From positions 310,001 through 374,000 of the forward strand of contig NC_079879.1 in NCBI RefSeq assembly GCF_029227915.1: a stretch of 64,000 bases of DNA, given 5' to 3'. The notes beneath the pieces are model-generated. The model searched no databases and was not told where the DNA came from. It saw nothing but the letters and a program-made list of their open reading frames with translations. Source of the stretch: Hydractinia symbiolongicarpus (lineage: Eukaryota > Cnidaria > Hydrozoa > Anthoathecata > Hydractiniidae). Both the position numbers and the translations under genes were made by a program. The number at the start of each line of letters is the position of its first letter. Positions within the stretch are counted from its first letter, which is position 1. This document shows positions 22,721 through 37,000 of this stretch, piece after piece.

Positions 22721-23819
22721 TTTTACCACTAAAACGCATGAGACTTGTAGTTTTCAAAAATGATTTCATTTTTGATGAGACGCTGAATAAAAGGAGTTTA
22801 ATCGCCGGCAAACGAAAACCCGCGCTTTCCTGTAAATCCCGGGCTTGACCCGTATAGTCGAATGTATACAAAGAAAGTAAACTGGGAGTAAACTCATTTC
22901 CCGAACGACTTTTTAAATTATTTTTTCACCACCAAAACGCATGAGACTTGTAATTTTCAAAAATGATTTCATTTTTGATGAGACCCTGAATAAAAGGAGT
23001 TTAATCGCCGGCAAACGAAAACACGCGATTTCCCGTATATCCCGGACTCGGCCCGTATAGTCATAAGTATACAAAGAAAGTACGCAGGGAGTAAACTCAT
23101 TTCCCGAACGATTCTTTAAATAATTGTTTCACCACTAAAACGCATGAGACTTGTAGTTTTTAAAAATGATTTCATTTTTGATGAGACGCTGAATAAAAGG
23201 AGTTTAATCGCCGGCAAACGAAAACACGCGATTTCCCGTATATCCCGGACTCGGCCCGTATAGTCATAAGTATACAAAGAAAGTACGCAGGGAGTAAACT
23301 CATTTCCCGAACGATTCTTTAAATTATCTTTTACCACTAAAACGCATGAGACTTGTAGTTTTCAAAAATGATTTCATTTTTGATGAGACGCTGAATAAAA
23401 GGAGTTTAGTCGCCGGCAAACGAAAACTCGCGATTTCCCGTAAATCCCGGACTCGGCCCGTATAGTCAAAAGTTTACAAAGAAAGTACCCAGGGAGTAAA
23501 CTCATTTCCCGAACGATTCTTTAAATTATTTTTTCACCACTAAAACGCATGAGACTTGTAGTTTTTAAAAATGATTTCATTTTTGATGAGACGCTGAATA
23601 AAAGGAGTTTAATCTCCGGCAAACGAAAACCCGCGATTTCCCGTATATCCCGGACTCGGCCCGTATAGTCGAATGTATACAAAGAAAGTACCCAGGGAGT
23701 AAACTTATTTCCCGAACGATTTTTTAAATTATTTTTTCACCACTAAAACGCATGAGACTTGTAGTTTCTAAAAATGGTTTCATTTTTGATGAGACGCCGA
23801 ATAAAAGGAGTTTAATCTT

Positions 23820-24030
23820 CGGCAAACAAAAACCCGCGATTTCCCGTAAATCCTGGACCGAACGATTCTTTAAATTATTTTTTCACCACTAAAACGCATG
23901 AGACATGTAGTTTTCAAAAATGATTTCGTTTTGGATGAGTCGCTGAATAAAAGAAGTTTAATCGCCGGCAAACGAAAACCCGCGATTTAGTACGCAGGGA
24001 GTAAACTCATTTCCCGAACGATTCTTTAAA
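23820..24030 (+). repeat. Third truncated monomer next to a second deletion junction
   Basis: At about 23860 CCTGGACC joins to GAACGATTC, removing about 57 bp with a CC microhomology. About 130 bp further, at 23988, the GCGATTT/AGTACGC deletion seen twice before recurs. Two shortened monomers are therefore adjacent, which breaks the 202-203-bp register locally. The left junction marks where one duplicated block was spliced to another. Confidence 0.8.
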
Positions 24031-26680
24031 TTATCTTTTACCACTAAAACGCATGAGACTTGTAGTTTTCAAAAATGATTTCATTTTTGATGAGACGCTG
24101 AATAAAAGGAGTTTAATCGCCGGCAAACGAAAACCCGCGCTTTCCTGTAAATCCCGGGCTTGACCCGTATAGTCGAATGTATACAAAGAAAGTAAACTGG
24201 GAGTAAACTCATTTCCCGAACGATTTTTTAAATTATTTTTTCACCACCAAAACGCATGAGACTTGTAATTTTCAAAAATGATTTCATTTTTGATGAGACC
24301 CTGAATAAAAGGAGTTTAATCGCCGGCAAACGAAAACACGCGATTTCCCGTATATCCCGGACTCGGCCCGTATAGTCATAAGTATACAAAGAAAGTACGC
24401 AGGGAGTAAACTCATTTCCCGAACGATTCTTTAAATTATCTTTTACCACTAAAACGCATGAGACTTGTAGTTTCCAAAAATGATTTCATTTTTGATGAGA
24501 CGCTGAATAAAAGGAGTTTAGTCGCCGGCAAACGAAAACTCGCGATTTCCCGTAAATCCCGGACTCGGCCCGTATAGTCAAAAGTTTACAAAGAAAGTAC
24601 CCAGGGAGTAAACTCATTTCCCGAACGATTCTTTAAATTATTTTTTCACCACTAAAACGCATGAGACTTGTAGTTTTTAAAAATGATTTCATTTTTGACG
24701 AGACGCTGAATAAAAGGAGTTTAATCTCCGGCAAACGAAAACCCGCGATTTCCCGTATATCCCGGACTCGGCCCGTATAGTCGAATGTATACAAAGAAAG
24801 TACCCAGGGAGTAAACTTATTTCCCGAACGATTTTTTAAATTATTTTTTCACCACTAAAACGCATGAGACTTGTAGTTTCTAAAAATGATTTCATTTTTG
24901 ATGAGACGCCGAATAAAAGGAGTTTAATCTCTGGCAAACAAAAACCCGCGATTTCCCGTAAATCCTGGACCCGGCCCGTATAGTCGAATGTATACAAAGA
25001 AAGTAAACTGGGAGTAAACTCATTTCCCGAACGATTTTTTAAATTAATTTTATACCACTAAAACGCATAAGACTTGTAGTTTTCAAAAATGATTTCATTT
25101 TTGATGAGACGCTGAATAAAAGGAGTTTAATCGCCGGCAAACGAAAACCCGCGATTTCCCGTAAATCCCGGGCTTGGCCCGTATAGTCGAGTGTATACAA
25201 AGAAAGTACCCAGGGAGTAAACTCATTTTCCGAACGATTTTTTAAATTATTTTTTCACCACTAAGACGCATGAGACTTTTAGTTTTCAGAAATGATTTCA
25301 TTTTTGATGAGACGCTGAATAAAAGGAGTTTAATCTCCGGCAAACGAAAACCCGTGATTTCCCGTAAATCCCGGACCCGGCCCGTATAGTCAAAAGTACA
25401 CAAAGAAAGTACGCAGGGAGTAAACTCATTTCCCGAACGATTCTTTAAATTATTTTCTCACCACTAAAACGCATGAGACATGTAGTTTTCAAAAATGATT
25501 TCGTTTTGGATGAGTCGCTGAATAAAAGAAGTTTAATCGCCGGCAAACGAAAACCCGCGATTTCCCGTAAATCCCGGGCTTGGCCCGTATAGTCGAGTGT
25601 ATACAAAGAAAGTACCCAGGGAGTAAACTCATTTTTCGAACAATTTTTTAAATTATTTTTTCACCACTAAGACGCATGAGACTTTTAGTTTTCAAAAATG
25701 ATTTCATTTTTGATGAGACGCTGAATAAAAGGAGTTTATTCGCCGGCAAACGAAAATCCGCGATTTCCCGTAAATCCCGGACTCGGCCCGTATAGTCAAA
25801 AGTGTACAAAGAAAGTACCCAGGGAGTAAACTCATTTCCCGAACGATTCTTTAAATTATTTTTTCACCACTAAAACGCATGAGACTTGTAGTTTTCAAAA
25901 ATGATTTCGTTTTGGATGAGTCGCTGAATAAAAGAAGTTTAATCGCCGGCAAACGAAAACCCGCGATTTCCCGTAAATCCCGGGCTTGGCGCGTATAGTC
26001 GAGTGTATACAAAGAAAGTACCCAGGGAGTAAACTCATTTTCCGAACAATTTTTTAAATTATTTTTTCACCACTAAGACGCATGAGACTTTTAGTTTTCA
26101 AAAATGATTTCATTTTTGATGAGACGCTGAATAAAAGGAGTTTATTCGCCGGCAAACGAAAATCCGCGATTTCCCGTAAATCCCGGACTCGGCCCGTATA
26201 GTCAAAAGTGTACAAAGAAAGTACCCAGGGAGTAAACTCATTTCCCGAACGATTCTTTAAATTATTTTTTCACCACTAAAACGCATGAGACTTGTAGTTT
26301 TCAAAAATGATTTCATTTTTGATGAGACGCTGAATAAAAAGAGTTTAATCTCCGGCAAACGAAAACCCGTGATTTCCCGTAAATCCGGGACCCGACCGGT
26401 ATAGTCAAAAGTATACAAAGAAAGTACGCAGGGAGTAAACTCATTTCCCGAACGATTCTTTAAATTCTTTTTCACCACTAAAACGCATGAGACTTGTAGT
26501 TTTTAAAAATGATTTCATTTTTGATGAGACTCTGAATAAAAGGAGTTTAATCGCCGGCAAACGAAAACACGCGATTTCCCGTATATCCCGGACTCGGCCC
26601 GTATAGTCATAAGTATACAAAGAAAGTACGCAGGGAGTAAACTCATTTCCCGAACGATTCTTTAAATTATTTTTTACCAC

Positions 26681-29600
26681 TAAAACGCATGAGACTTGTA
26701 GTTTTCAAAAATGATTTCATTTTTGATGAGACGCTGAATAGAAGGAGTTTAGCCGCCGGCAAACGAAAACTCGCGATTTCCCGTAAATCCCGGACTCGGC
26801 CCGTATAGTCAAAAGTTTACAAAGAAAGTACCCAGGGAGTAAACTCATTTCCCGAACGATTCTTAAATTATTTTTTCACCACTAAAACGCATGAGACTTG
26901 TAGTTTTTAAAAATGATTTCATTTTTGATGAGACGCTGAATAAAAGGAGTTTAATCTCCGGCAAACGAAAACCCGCGATTTCCCGTATATCCCGGACTCG
27001 GCCCGTATAGTCGAATGTATACAAAGAAAGTACCCAGGGAGTAAACTTATTTCCCGAACGATTTTTTAAATTATTTTTTCACCACTAAAACGCATGAGAC
27101 TTGTAGTTTTTAAAAATGATTCATTTTTGAAGAGACGCCGAATAAATAGAAGTTTAATCTCCGGCAAACAAAAACCCGCGATTTCCCGTAAATCCTGGAC
27201 CCGGCCCGTATAGTCGAATGTATACAAAGAAAGTAAACTGGGAGTAAACTCATTTTCCGAACGATTTTTTAAATTAATTTTATACCACTAAAACGCATAA
27301 GACTTGTAGTTTTCAAAAATGATTTCATTTTTGATGAGACGCTGAATAAAAGGAGTTTAATCGCCGGCAAACGAAAACCCGCGATTTCCCGTAAATCCCG
27401 GGCTTGGCCCGTATAGTCGAGTGTATACAAAGAAAGTACCCAGGGAGTAAACTCATTTTCCGAACGATTTTTTAAATTATTTTTTCACCACTAAGACGCA
27501 TGAGACTTTTAGTTTTCAGAAATGATTTCATTTTTGATGAGACGCTGAATAAAAGGAGTTTAATCTCCGGCAAACGAAAACCCGTGATTTCCCGTAAATC
27601 CCGGACCCGGCCCGTATAGTCAAAAGTACACAAAGAAAGTACGCAGGGAGTAAACTCATTTCCCGAACGATTCTTTAAATTATTTTTTCACCACTAAAAC
27701 GCATGAGACATGTAGTTTTCAAAAATGATTTCGTTTTGGATGAGTCGCTGAATAAAAGAAGTTTAATCGCCAGCAAACGAAAACCCGCGATTTCCCGTAA
27801 ATCCCGGGCTTGGCCCGTATATTCGAGTGTATACAAAGAAAGTACCCAGGGAGTAAACTCATTTTCCGAACAATTTTTTAAATTATTTTTTCACCACTAA
27901 GACGCATGAGACTTTTAGTTTTCAAAAATGATTTCATTTTTGATGAGACGCTGAATAAAAGGAGTTTATTCGCCGGCAAACGAAAACCCGCGATTTCCCG
28001 TAAATCCCGGACTCGGCCCGTATAGTCAAAAGTGTACAAAGAAAGTACCCAGGGAGTAAACTCATTTCCCGAACGATTCTTTAAATTATTTTTTCACCAC
28101 TAAAACGCATGAGACTTGTAGTTTTTAAAAATGATTTCATTTTTGATGAGACGCTGAATAAAAGGAGTTTAATCTCCGGCAAACGAAAACCCGCGATTTC
28201 CCGTATATCCCGGACTCGGCCCGTATAGTCGAATGTATACAAAGAAAGTACCCAGGGAGTAAACTTATTTCCCGAACGATTTTTTTAATTATTTTTTCAC
28301 CACTAAAACGCATGAGACTTGTAGTTTTTAAAAATGATTTCATTTTTGAAGAGACGCCGAATAAAAGGAGTTTAATCTCCGGCAAACAAAAACCCGCGAT
28401 TTCCCGTAAATCCTGGACCCGGCCCGTATAGTCGAATGTATACAAAGAAAGTAAACTGGGAGTAAACTCATTTCCCGAACGATTTTTTAAATTAATTTTA
28501 TACCACTAAAACGCATAAGACTTGTAGTTTTCAAAAATGATTTCATTTTTGATGAGACGCTGAATAAAAGGAGTTTAATCGCCGGCAAACGAAAACCCGC
28601 GATTTCCCGTAAATCCCGGGCTTGGCCCGTATAGTCGAGTGTATACAAAGAAAGTACCCAGGGAGTAAACTCATTTTCCGAACGATTTTTTAAATTATTT
28701 TTTCACCACTAAGACGCATGAGACTTTTAGTTTTCAGAAATGATTTCATTTTTGATGAGACGCTGAATAAAAGGAGTTTAATCTCCGGCAAACGAAAACC
28801 CGTGATTTCCCGTAAATCCCGGACCCGGCCCGTATAGTCAAAAGTACACAAAGAAAGTACGCAGGGAGTAAACTCATTTCCCGAACGATTCTTTAAATTA
28901 TTTTTTCACCACTAAAACGCATGAGACATGTAGTTTTCAAAAATGATTTCGTTTTGGATGAGTCGCTGAATAAAAGAAGTTTAATCGCCGGCAAACGAAA
29001 ACCCGCGATTTCCCGTAAATCCCGGGCTTGGCCCGTATAGTCGAGTGTATACAAAGAAAGTACCCAGGGAGTAAACTCATTTTCCGAACAATTTTCTAAA
29101 TTATTTTTTCACCACTAAGACGCATGAGACTTTTAGTTTTCAAAAATGATTTCATTTTTGATGAGACGCTGAATAAAAGGAGTTTATTCGCCGGCAAACG
29201 AAAACCCGCGATTTCCCGTAAATCCCGGACTCGGCCCGTATAGTCAAAAGTGTACAAAGAAAGTACCCAGGGAGTAAACTCATTTCCCGAACGATTCTTT
29301 AAATTATTTTTTCACCACTAAAACGCATGAGACTTGTAGTTTTCAAAAATGATTTCATTTTTGATGAGACGCTGAATAAAAAGAGTTTAATCTCCGGCAA
29401 ACGAAAACCCGTGATTTCCCGTAAATCCGGGACCCGACCGGTATAGTCAAAAGTATACAAAGAAAGTACGCAGGGAGTAAACTCATTTCCCGAACGGTTC
29501 TTTAAATTATTTTTCACCACTAAATCGCATGAGACTTGTAGTTTTTAAAAATGATTTCATTTTTGATGAGACCCTGAATAAAAGGAGTTTAATCGCTGAC

Positions 29601-32600
29601 AAACGAAAACCCGTGATTTCCCGTAAATCCCGGACCCTTCCCGTATAGTCAAAAGTACACAAAGAAAGTATGCAGGGAGTAAACTCATTTCCCGAACGAT
29701 TCTTTAAATTATTTTTTCACCACCAAAACGCATGAGACTTGTAGTTTTCAAAAATGATTTCATTTTTGATGAGACGCTGAATAAAAGGAGTTTAATCTCC
29801 GGCAAACGAAAACCCGTGATTTCCCGTAAATCCATGACCCGGCCCGTATAGTCAAAAGTACACAAAGAAAGTACGCAGGGAGTAAACTCATTTCCCGAAC
29901 GATTCTTTAAATAATTGTTTCACCACTAAAACGCATGAGACTTGTATTTTTTAAAAATGATTTCATTTTTGATGAGACGCTGAATAAAAGGAGTTTAATC
30001 GCCGGCAAACGAAAACACGCGATTTCCCGTATATCCCGGACTCGGCCCGTATAGTCATAAGTATACAAAGAAAGTACCCAGGGAGTAAACTCATTTTCCG
30101 AACAATTTTTTAAATTATTTTTTCACCACTAAGACGCATGAGACTTTTAGTTTTCAAAAATGATTTCATTTTTGATGAGACGCTGAATAAAAGGAGTTTA
30201 TTCGCCGGCAAACGAAAACCCGCGATTTCCCGTAAATCCCGGACTCGGCCCGTATAGTCAAAAGTGTACAAAGAAAGTACCCAGGGAGTAAACTCATTTC
30301 TCGAACGATTCTTTAAATTATTTTTTCACCACTAAAACGCATGAGACTTGTAGTTTTCAAAAATGATTTCATTTTTGATGAGACGCTGAATAAAAAGAGT
30401 TTAATCTCCGGCAAACGAAAACCCGTGATTTCCCGTAAATCCGGGACCCGACCGGTATAGTCAAAAGTATACAAAGAAAGTACGCAGGGAGTAAACTCAT
30501 TTCCCGAACGGTTCTTTAAATTATTTTTCACCACTAAAACGCATGAGACTTGTAGTTTTTAAAAATGATTTCATTTTTGATGAGACCCTGAATAAAAGGA
30601 GTTTAATCGCTGACAAACGAAAACCCGTGATTTCCCGTAAATCCCGGAACCTTCCCGTACAGTCAAAAGTACACAAAGAAAGTATGCAGGGAGTAAACTC
30701 ATTTCCCGAACGATTCTTTAAATTATTTTTTCACCACCAAAACGCATGAGACTTGTAGTTTTCAAAAATGATTTCATTTTTGATGAGACGCTGAATAAAA
30801 GGAGTTTAATCTCCGGCAAACGAAAACCCGTGATTTCCCGTAAATCCCTGACCCGGCCCGTATAGTCAAAAGTACACAAAGAAAGTACGCAGGGAGTAAA
30901 CTCATTTCCCGAACGATTCTTTAAATAATTGTTTCACCACTAAAACGCATGAGACTTGTAGTTTTTAAAAATGATTTCATTTTTGATGAGACGCTGAATA
31001 AAAGGAGTTTAATCGCCGGCAAACGAAAACACGCGATTTCCCGTATATCCCGGACTCGGCCCGTATAGTCATAAGTATACAAAGAAAGTACGGAGGGAGT
31101 AAACTCATTTCCCGAACGATTCTTTAAATTATTTTTTACCACTAAAACGCATGAGACTTGTAGTTTTCAAAAATGATTTCATTTTTGATGAGACGCTGAA
31201 TAAAAGGAGTTTAATCGCCGGCAAACGAAAACTCGCGATTTCCCGTAAATCCCGAACTCGGCCCGTATAGTCAAAAGTTTTCAAAGAAAGTACCCAGGGA
31301 GTAAACTCATTTCCCGAACGATTCTTTAAATTATTTTTTCACCACTAAAACGCATGAGACTTGTAGTTTTTAAAAATGATTTCATTTTTGATGAGACGCT
31401 GAATAAAAGGAGTTTAATCTCCGGCAAACGAAAACCCGCGATTTCCCGTATATCCCGGACTCGGCCCGTATAGTCGAATGTATACAAAGCAAGTACCCAG
31501 GGAGTAAACTTATTTCCTGAACGATTTTTTAAATTATTTTTTCACCACTAAAACGCATGAGACTTGTAGTTTTTAAAAATGATTTCATTTTTGATGAGAC
31601 GCCGAATAAAAGGAGTTTAATCTCCGGCAAACAAAAACCCGCGATTTCCCGTAAATCCCGGACCCTGCCCGTATAGTGGAATGTATACAAAGAAAGTAAA
31701 CTGGGAGTAAACTCATTTCCCGAACGATTTTTTAAATTAATTTTTTACCACTAAAACGCATAAGACTTGTAGTTTTCAAAAATGATTTCATTTTTGATGA
31801 GACGCTGAATAAAAGGAGTTTAATCGCCGGCAAACGAAAACCCGCGATTTCCCGTAAATCCTGGACTCGGCCCGTATAGTCAAAAGTGTAGAAAGAAAGT
31901 ACCCAGGGAGTAAACTCATTTCCCGAACGATTCTTTAAATTATTTTTTCAGCACTAAAACGCATGAGACTTGTAGTTTTCAAAAATGATTTCATTTTTGA
32001 TGAGACGCTGAATAAAAGGAGTTTAATCTCCGGCAAACGAAAACCCGTGATTTCCCGTAAATCCCGGACCCGGCTCGTATAGTCAAAAGTACACAAAGAA
32101 AGTACGCAGGGAGTAAACTCATTTCCCGAACGATTCTTTAAATTATTTTTTCACCACTAAAACGCATGAGACTTGTAGTTTTCAAAAATGATTTCATTTT
32201 TGATGAGACGCTGAATAAAAGGAGTTTAATCGCCGGCAAACGAAAACTCGCGATTTCCCGTAAATCCCGGACTCGGCCCGTATAGTCAAATGTATACAAA
32301 GAAAGTACCCAGGGAGTAAACTCATTTTCCGAACAATTTTTTAAATTATTTTTTCACCACTAAGACGCATGAGACTTGTAGTTTTTAAAAATGATTTCAT
32401 TTTTGAAGAGACGCCGAATAAAAGGAGTTTAATCTCCGGCAAACAAAAACCCGCGATTTCCCGTAAATCCTGGACCCGGCCCGTATAGTCGAATGTATAC
32501 AAAGAAAGTAAACTGGGAGTAAACTCATTTCCCGAACGATTTTTTAAATTAATTTTATACCACTAAAACGCATAAGACTTGTAGTTTTCAAAAATGATTT

Positions 32601-35600
32601 CATTTTTGATGAGACGCTGAATAAAAGGAGTTTAATCGCCGGCAAACGAAAACCCGCGATTTCCCGTAAATCCCGGGCTTGGCCCGTATAGTCGAGTGTA
32701 TACAAAGAAAGTACCCAGGGAGTAAACTCATTTTCCGAACGATTTTTTAAATTATTTTTTCACCACTAAAACGCATGAGACTTGTAGTTTTCAGATATGA
32801 TTTCATTTTTGATGAGACGCTGAATAAAAGGAGTTTAATCTCCGGCAAACGAAAACCCGCGATTTCCCGTATATCCCGGACTCGGCCCGTATAGTCGAAT
32901 GTATACAAAGCAATTACCCAGGGAGTAAACTTATTTCCTGAACGATTTTTTAAATTATTTTTTCACCACTAAAAAGCATGAGACTTGTAGTTTTTAAAAA
33001 TGATTTCATTTTTGATGAGACGCCGAATAAAAGGAGTTTAATCTCCGGCAAACAAAAACCCGCGATTTCCCGTAAATCCCGGACCCTGCCCGTATAGTCG
33101 AATGTATACAAGGAAAGTAAACTGGGAGTAAACTCATTTCCCGAACGATTTTTTAAATTAATTTTTTACCACTAAAACGCATAAGACTTGTAGTTTTCAA
33201 AAATGATTTCATTTTTGATGAGACGCTGAATAAAAGGAGTTTAATCGCCGGCAAACGAAAACCCGCGATTTCCCGTAAATCCCGGACTCGGCCCGTATAG
33301 TCAAAAGTGTAGAAAGAAAGTACCCAGGGAGTAAACTCATTTCCCGAACGATTCTTTAAATTATTTTTTCACCACTAAAACGCATGAGACTTGTAGTTTT
33401 CAAAAATGATTTAATTTTTGATGAGACGCTGAATAAAAGGAGTTTAATCTCCGGCAAACGAAAACCCGTGATTTCCCGTAAATCCCGGACCCGGCTCGTA
33501 TAGTCAAAAGTACACAAAGAAAGTACGCAGGGAGTAAACTCATTTCCCGAACGATTCTTTAAATTATTTTTTCACCACTAAAACGCATGAGACTTGTAGT
33601 TTTCAAAAATGATTTCGTTTTGGATGAGTCGCTGAATAAAAGAAGTTTAATCGCCGGCAAACGAAAACCCGCGATTTCCCGTAAATCCCGGGCTTGGACC
33701 GTATAGTCGAGTGTATACAAAGAAAGTACCCAGGGAGTAAACTCATTTTCCGAACAATTTTTTAAATTATTTTTTCACCACTAAGACGCATGAGACTTTT
33801 AGTTTTCAAAAATGATTTCATTTTTGATGAGACGCTGAATAAAAGGAGTTTAATCGCCGGCAAACGAAAACCAGCGATTTCCCGTAAATCCCGGACTCGG
33901 CCCGTATAGTCGAATGTATACAAAGAAAGTAAACTGGGAGTAAACTCATTTCCCGAACGATTTTTTAAATTAATTTTTTACCACTAAAACGCATAAGACT
34001 TGTAGTTTTCAAAAATGATTTCATTTTTGATGAGACGCTGAATAAAAGGAGTTTAATCGCCGGCAAACGAAAACCCGCGATTTCCCGTAAATCCCGGACT
34101 CGGCCCGTATAGTCAAAAGTACACAAAGAAAGCACACAGGGAGTAAACTCATTTTCCGAACGATTCTTTAAATAATTTTTTCACCACTAAAACGCATGAG
34201 ACTTGTAGTTTTCAAAAATGATTTCATTTTTGATGAGACGCTGAATAAAAGGAGTTTAATCTCCGGCAAACAAAAACCCGTGATTTCCCGTAAATCCCGG
34301 ACCCGGCCCGTATAGTCAAAAGTACACAAAGAAAGTACGCAGGGAGTAAACTCATTTCCCGAACGATTCTTTAAATTATTTTTTCACCACTAAAACGCAT
34401 GAGACTTGTAGTTTTCAAAAATGATTTCGTTTTGGATGAGTCGCTGAATAAAAGAAGTTTAATCGCCGGCAAACGAAAACCCGCGATTTCCCGTAAATCC
34501 CGGTCTTGGCCCGTATAGTCGAGTGTATACAAAGAAAGTACCCAGGGAGTAAACTCATTTTCCGAACAATTTTTTAAATTATTTTTTCACCACTAAGAAG
34601 CATGAGACTTTTAGTTTTCAAAAATTATTTCATTTTTGATGAGACGCTGAATAAAAGGAGTTTGATCGCCGGCAAACGAAAACCCGCATTTTCCCGTAAA
34701 TCCCGGACTCGGCCCGTATAGTCAAAAGTGTACAAAGAAAGTACCCAGGGAGTAAACTCATTTTCCGAACAATTTTTTAAATTATTTTTTCACCACAAAG
34801 ACGCATGAGACTTTTAGTTTTCAAAAATGATTTCATTTTTGATGAGACGCTGAATAAAAGGAGTTTAATCTCCGGCAAACGAAAACCCGTGATTTCCTGT
34901 AAATCCCGGACCCGGCTCGTATAGTCAAAAGTACACAAAGAAAGTACGCAGGGAGTAAACTCATTTCCCGAACGATTCTTTAAATTATTTTTTCACCACT
35001 AAAACGCATGAGACTTGTAGTTTTCAAAAATGATTTCGTTTTGGATGAGTCGCTGAATAAAAGAAGTTTAATCGCCGGCAAACGAAAACCGGCGATTTCC
35101 CGTAAATCCCGGGCTTGGCCCGTATAGTCGAGTGTATACAAAGAAAGTACCCAGGGAGTAAACTCATTTTCCGAACAATTTTTTAAATTATTTTTTCACC
35201 ACTAAGACGCATGAGACTTTTAGTTTTCAAAAATGATTTCATTTTTGATGAGACGCTGAATAAAAGGAGTTTAATCGCCGGCAAACGAAAACCAGCGATT
35301 TCCCGTAAATCCCGGACTCGGCCCGTATAGTCAAAAGTGTACAAAGAAAGTACCCAGGGAGTAAACTCATTTCCCGACCGATTCTTTAAAATTATTTTTT
35401 CACCACTAAAACGCATGAGACTTGTAGTTTTTAAAAATGATTTCATTTTTGATTAGACGCTGAATAAAAGGAGTTTAATCTCCGGCAAACGAAAACCCGT
35501 GATTTCCCGTAAATCCCGGACCCGGCCCGTATAGTCAAAAGTACACAAAGAAAGTACGCAGGGAGTAAACTCATTTCCCGAACGATTCTTTAAATCATTT

Positions 35601-37000
35601 TTTTACCACAAAAACGCATGAGACTTGTAGTTTTCAAAAATGATTTCATTTTTGATGAGACGCTGAATAAAAGGAGTTTAATCTCCGGCAAACGAAAACC
35701 CGTGGTTTCCCGTAAATCCCGGACCCGGCCCGTATAGTCAAAAGTACACAAAGAAAGCACGCAGGGAGTAAACTCATTTTCCGAACGATTCTTTAAATAA
35801 TTTTTTCACCACTAAAACGCATGAGACTTGTAGTTTTCAAAAATGATTTCATTTTTGATGAGACGCTGAATAAAAGGAGTTTATTCGCCGGCAAACGAAA
35901 ACCCGCGATTTCCCGTATATCCCGGACTCGGCCCGTATAGTCGAGTGTATACAAAGAAAGTACCCAGGGAGTAAACTCATTTTCCGAACAATTTTTTAAA
36001 TTATTTTTTCACCACTAAGACGCATGAGACTTTTAGTTTTCAAAAATGATTTCACTTTTGATGAGACGCTGAATAAAAGGAGTTTAATCGCCGGCAAACG
36101 AAAACCCGCGATTTCCCGTAAATCCCGGACTCGGTCCGTATAGTCAAAAGTGTAGAAAGAAAGTACCCAGGGAGTAAACTCATTTCCCGAACGATTCTTT
36201 AAATTATTTTTTCACCACTAAAACGCATGAGACTTGTAGTTTTCAAAAATGATTTCATTTTTGATGAGACGCTGAATAAAAGGAGTTTAATCTCCGGCAA
36301 ACGAAAACCCGTGATTTCCCGTAAATCCCGGACCCGGCCCGTATAGTCAAAAGTACACAAAGAAAGTACGCAGGGAGTAAACTCATTTCCCGAACGATTC
36401 TTTAAATTATTTTTTCACCACTAAAACGCATGAGACATGTAGTTTTCAAAAATGATTTCGTTTTGGATGAGTCGCTGAATAAAAGAAGTTTAATCGCCGG
36501 CAAACGAAAACCCGCGATTTCCCGTAAATCCCGGTCTTGGCCCGTATAGTCGAGTGTATACAAAGAAAGTACCCAGGGAGTAAACTCATTTTCCGAACAA
36601 TTTTTTAAATTATTTTTTCACCACTAAGACGCATGAGACTTTTAGTTTTCAAAAATTATTTCATTTTTGATGAGACGCTGAATAAAAGGAGTTTAATCGC
36701 CGGCAAACGAAAACCCGCAATTTCCCGTAAATCCCGGACTCGGCCCGTATAGTCAAAAGTGTACAAAGAAAGTACCCAGGGAGTAAACTCATTTTTCGAA
36801 CAATTTTTTAAATTATTTTTTCACCACTAAGACGCATGAGACTTTTAGTTTTCAAAAATGATTTCATTTTTGATGAGACGCTGAATAAAAGGAGTTTAAT
36901 CGCCGGCAAACGAAAACCCGCGATTTCCCGTATATCCCGGACTCGGCCCGTATAGTCGAATGTATACAAAGAAAGTACCCAGGGAGTAAACTCATTTCCC
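26681..37000 (+). repeat. Satellite subregion D: GTGTACAAAG, AAGACG and TGGATGAGTCG monomers
   Basis: Recurring markers are GTCAAAAGTGTACAAAG, TTCCGAACAATTTTTTAAA with CACTAAGACGCATGAGACTT and TTAGTTTTC, GTCAAAAGTACACAAAG with CCCGTGATTT, and TTTCGTTTTGGATGAGTCG with AGAAGTTTAATC. These subtypes follow one another in similar orders several times (for example about 27260-28000 and 28490-29190), indicating a repeat unit of several monomers. No gene is visible. Confidence 0.8.
29090..31094 (+). repeat. Tandem duplication of about 1,014 bp (5 monomers)
   Basis: Positions 29090-30080 and 30104-31094 align at about 1,014 bp. Shared markers are GATCCGGGACCCGACCGGTA-type cores with AAAAGAGTTTAATC, GAACGGTTCTTTAAA, TTTAATCGCTGACAAACG and AAGTATGCAGGG. 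Several point differences are present (for example GGACCCTTCCC against GGAACCTTCCC). Confidence 0.75.

Larger units (their letters stand above)
20031..23859 (+). repeat. Duplicated 1.24-kb block at 2,590-bp spacing
   Basis: Positions 20031-21269 and 22621-23859 align at a constant 2,590-bp offset, starting in the truncated monomer and ending at TAAATCCTGGACC. Markers include TTTAGTACGCAGGG, GAACGACTTTTTAAA, GAGACCCTGAATAAAAG, GGAGTTTAGTCGCCGGC and TTTAATCTTCGGCAAAC. The only difference I noticed is ATGATTTC against ATGGTTTC near 23777. A third, shorter copy starts at about 23933 and has lost one monomer. Confidence 0.8.
18951..26680 (+). repeat. Satellite subregion C: ATAAG, TCGAGTG and GTGATTT monomers
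   Basis: New diagnostic variants enter here: GTATAGTCATAAGTATAC with AACACGCGATTTCCC, GTATAGTCGAGTGTATAC, AACCCGTGATTTCCC, TTTTATACCACTAAAACGC and, from about 22613, TTTCGTTTTGGATGAGTCG. The region also contains the truncated monomers and the duplicated 1.24-kb block listed separately. No gene is visible. Confidence 0.8.
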
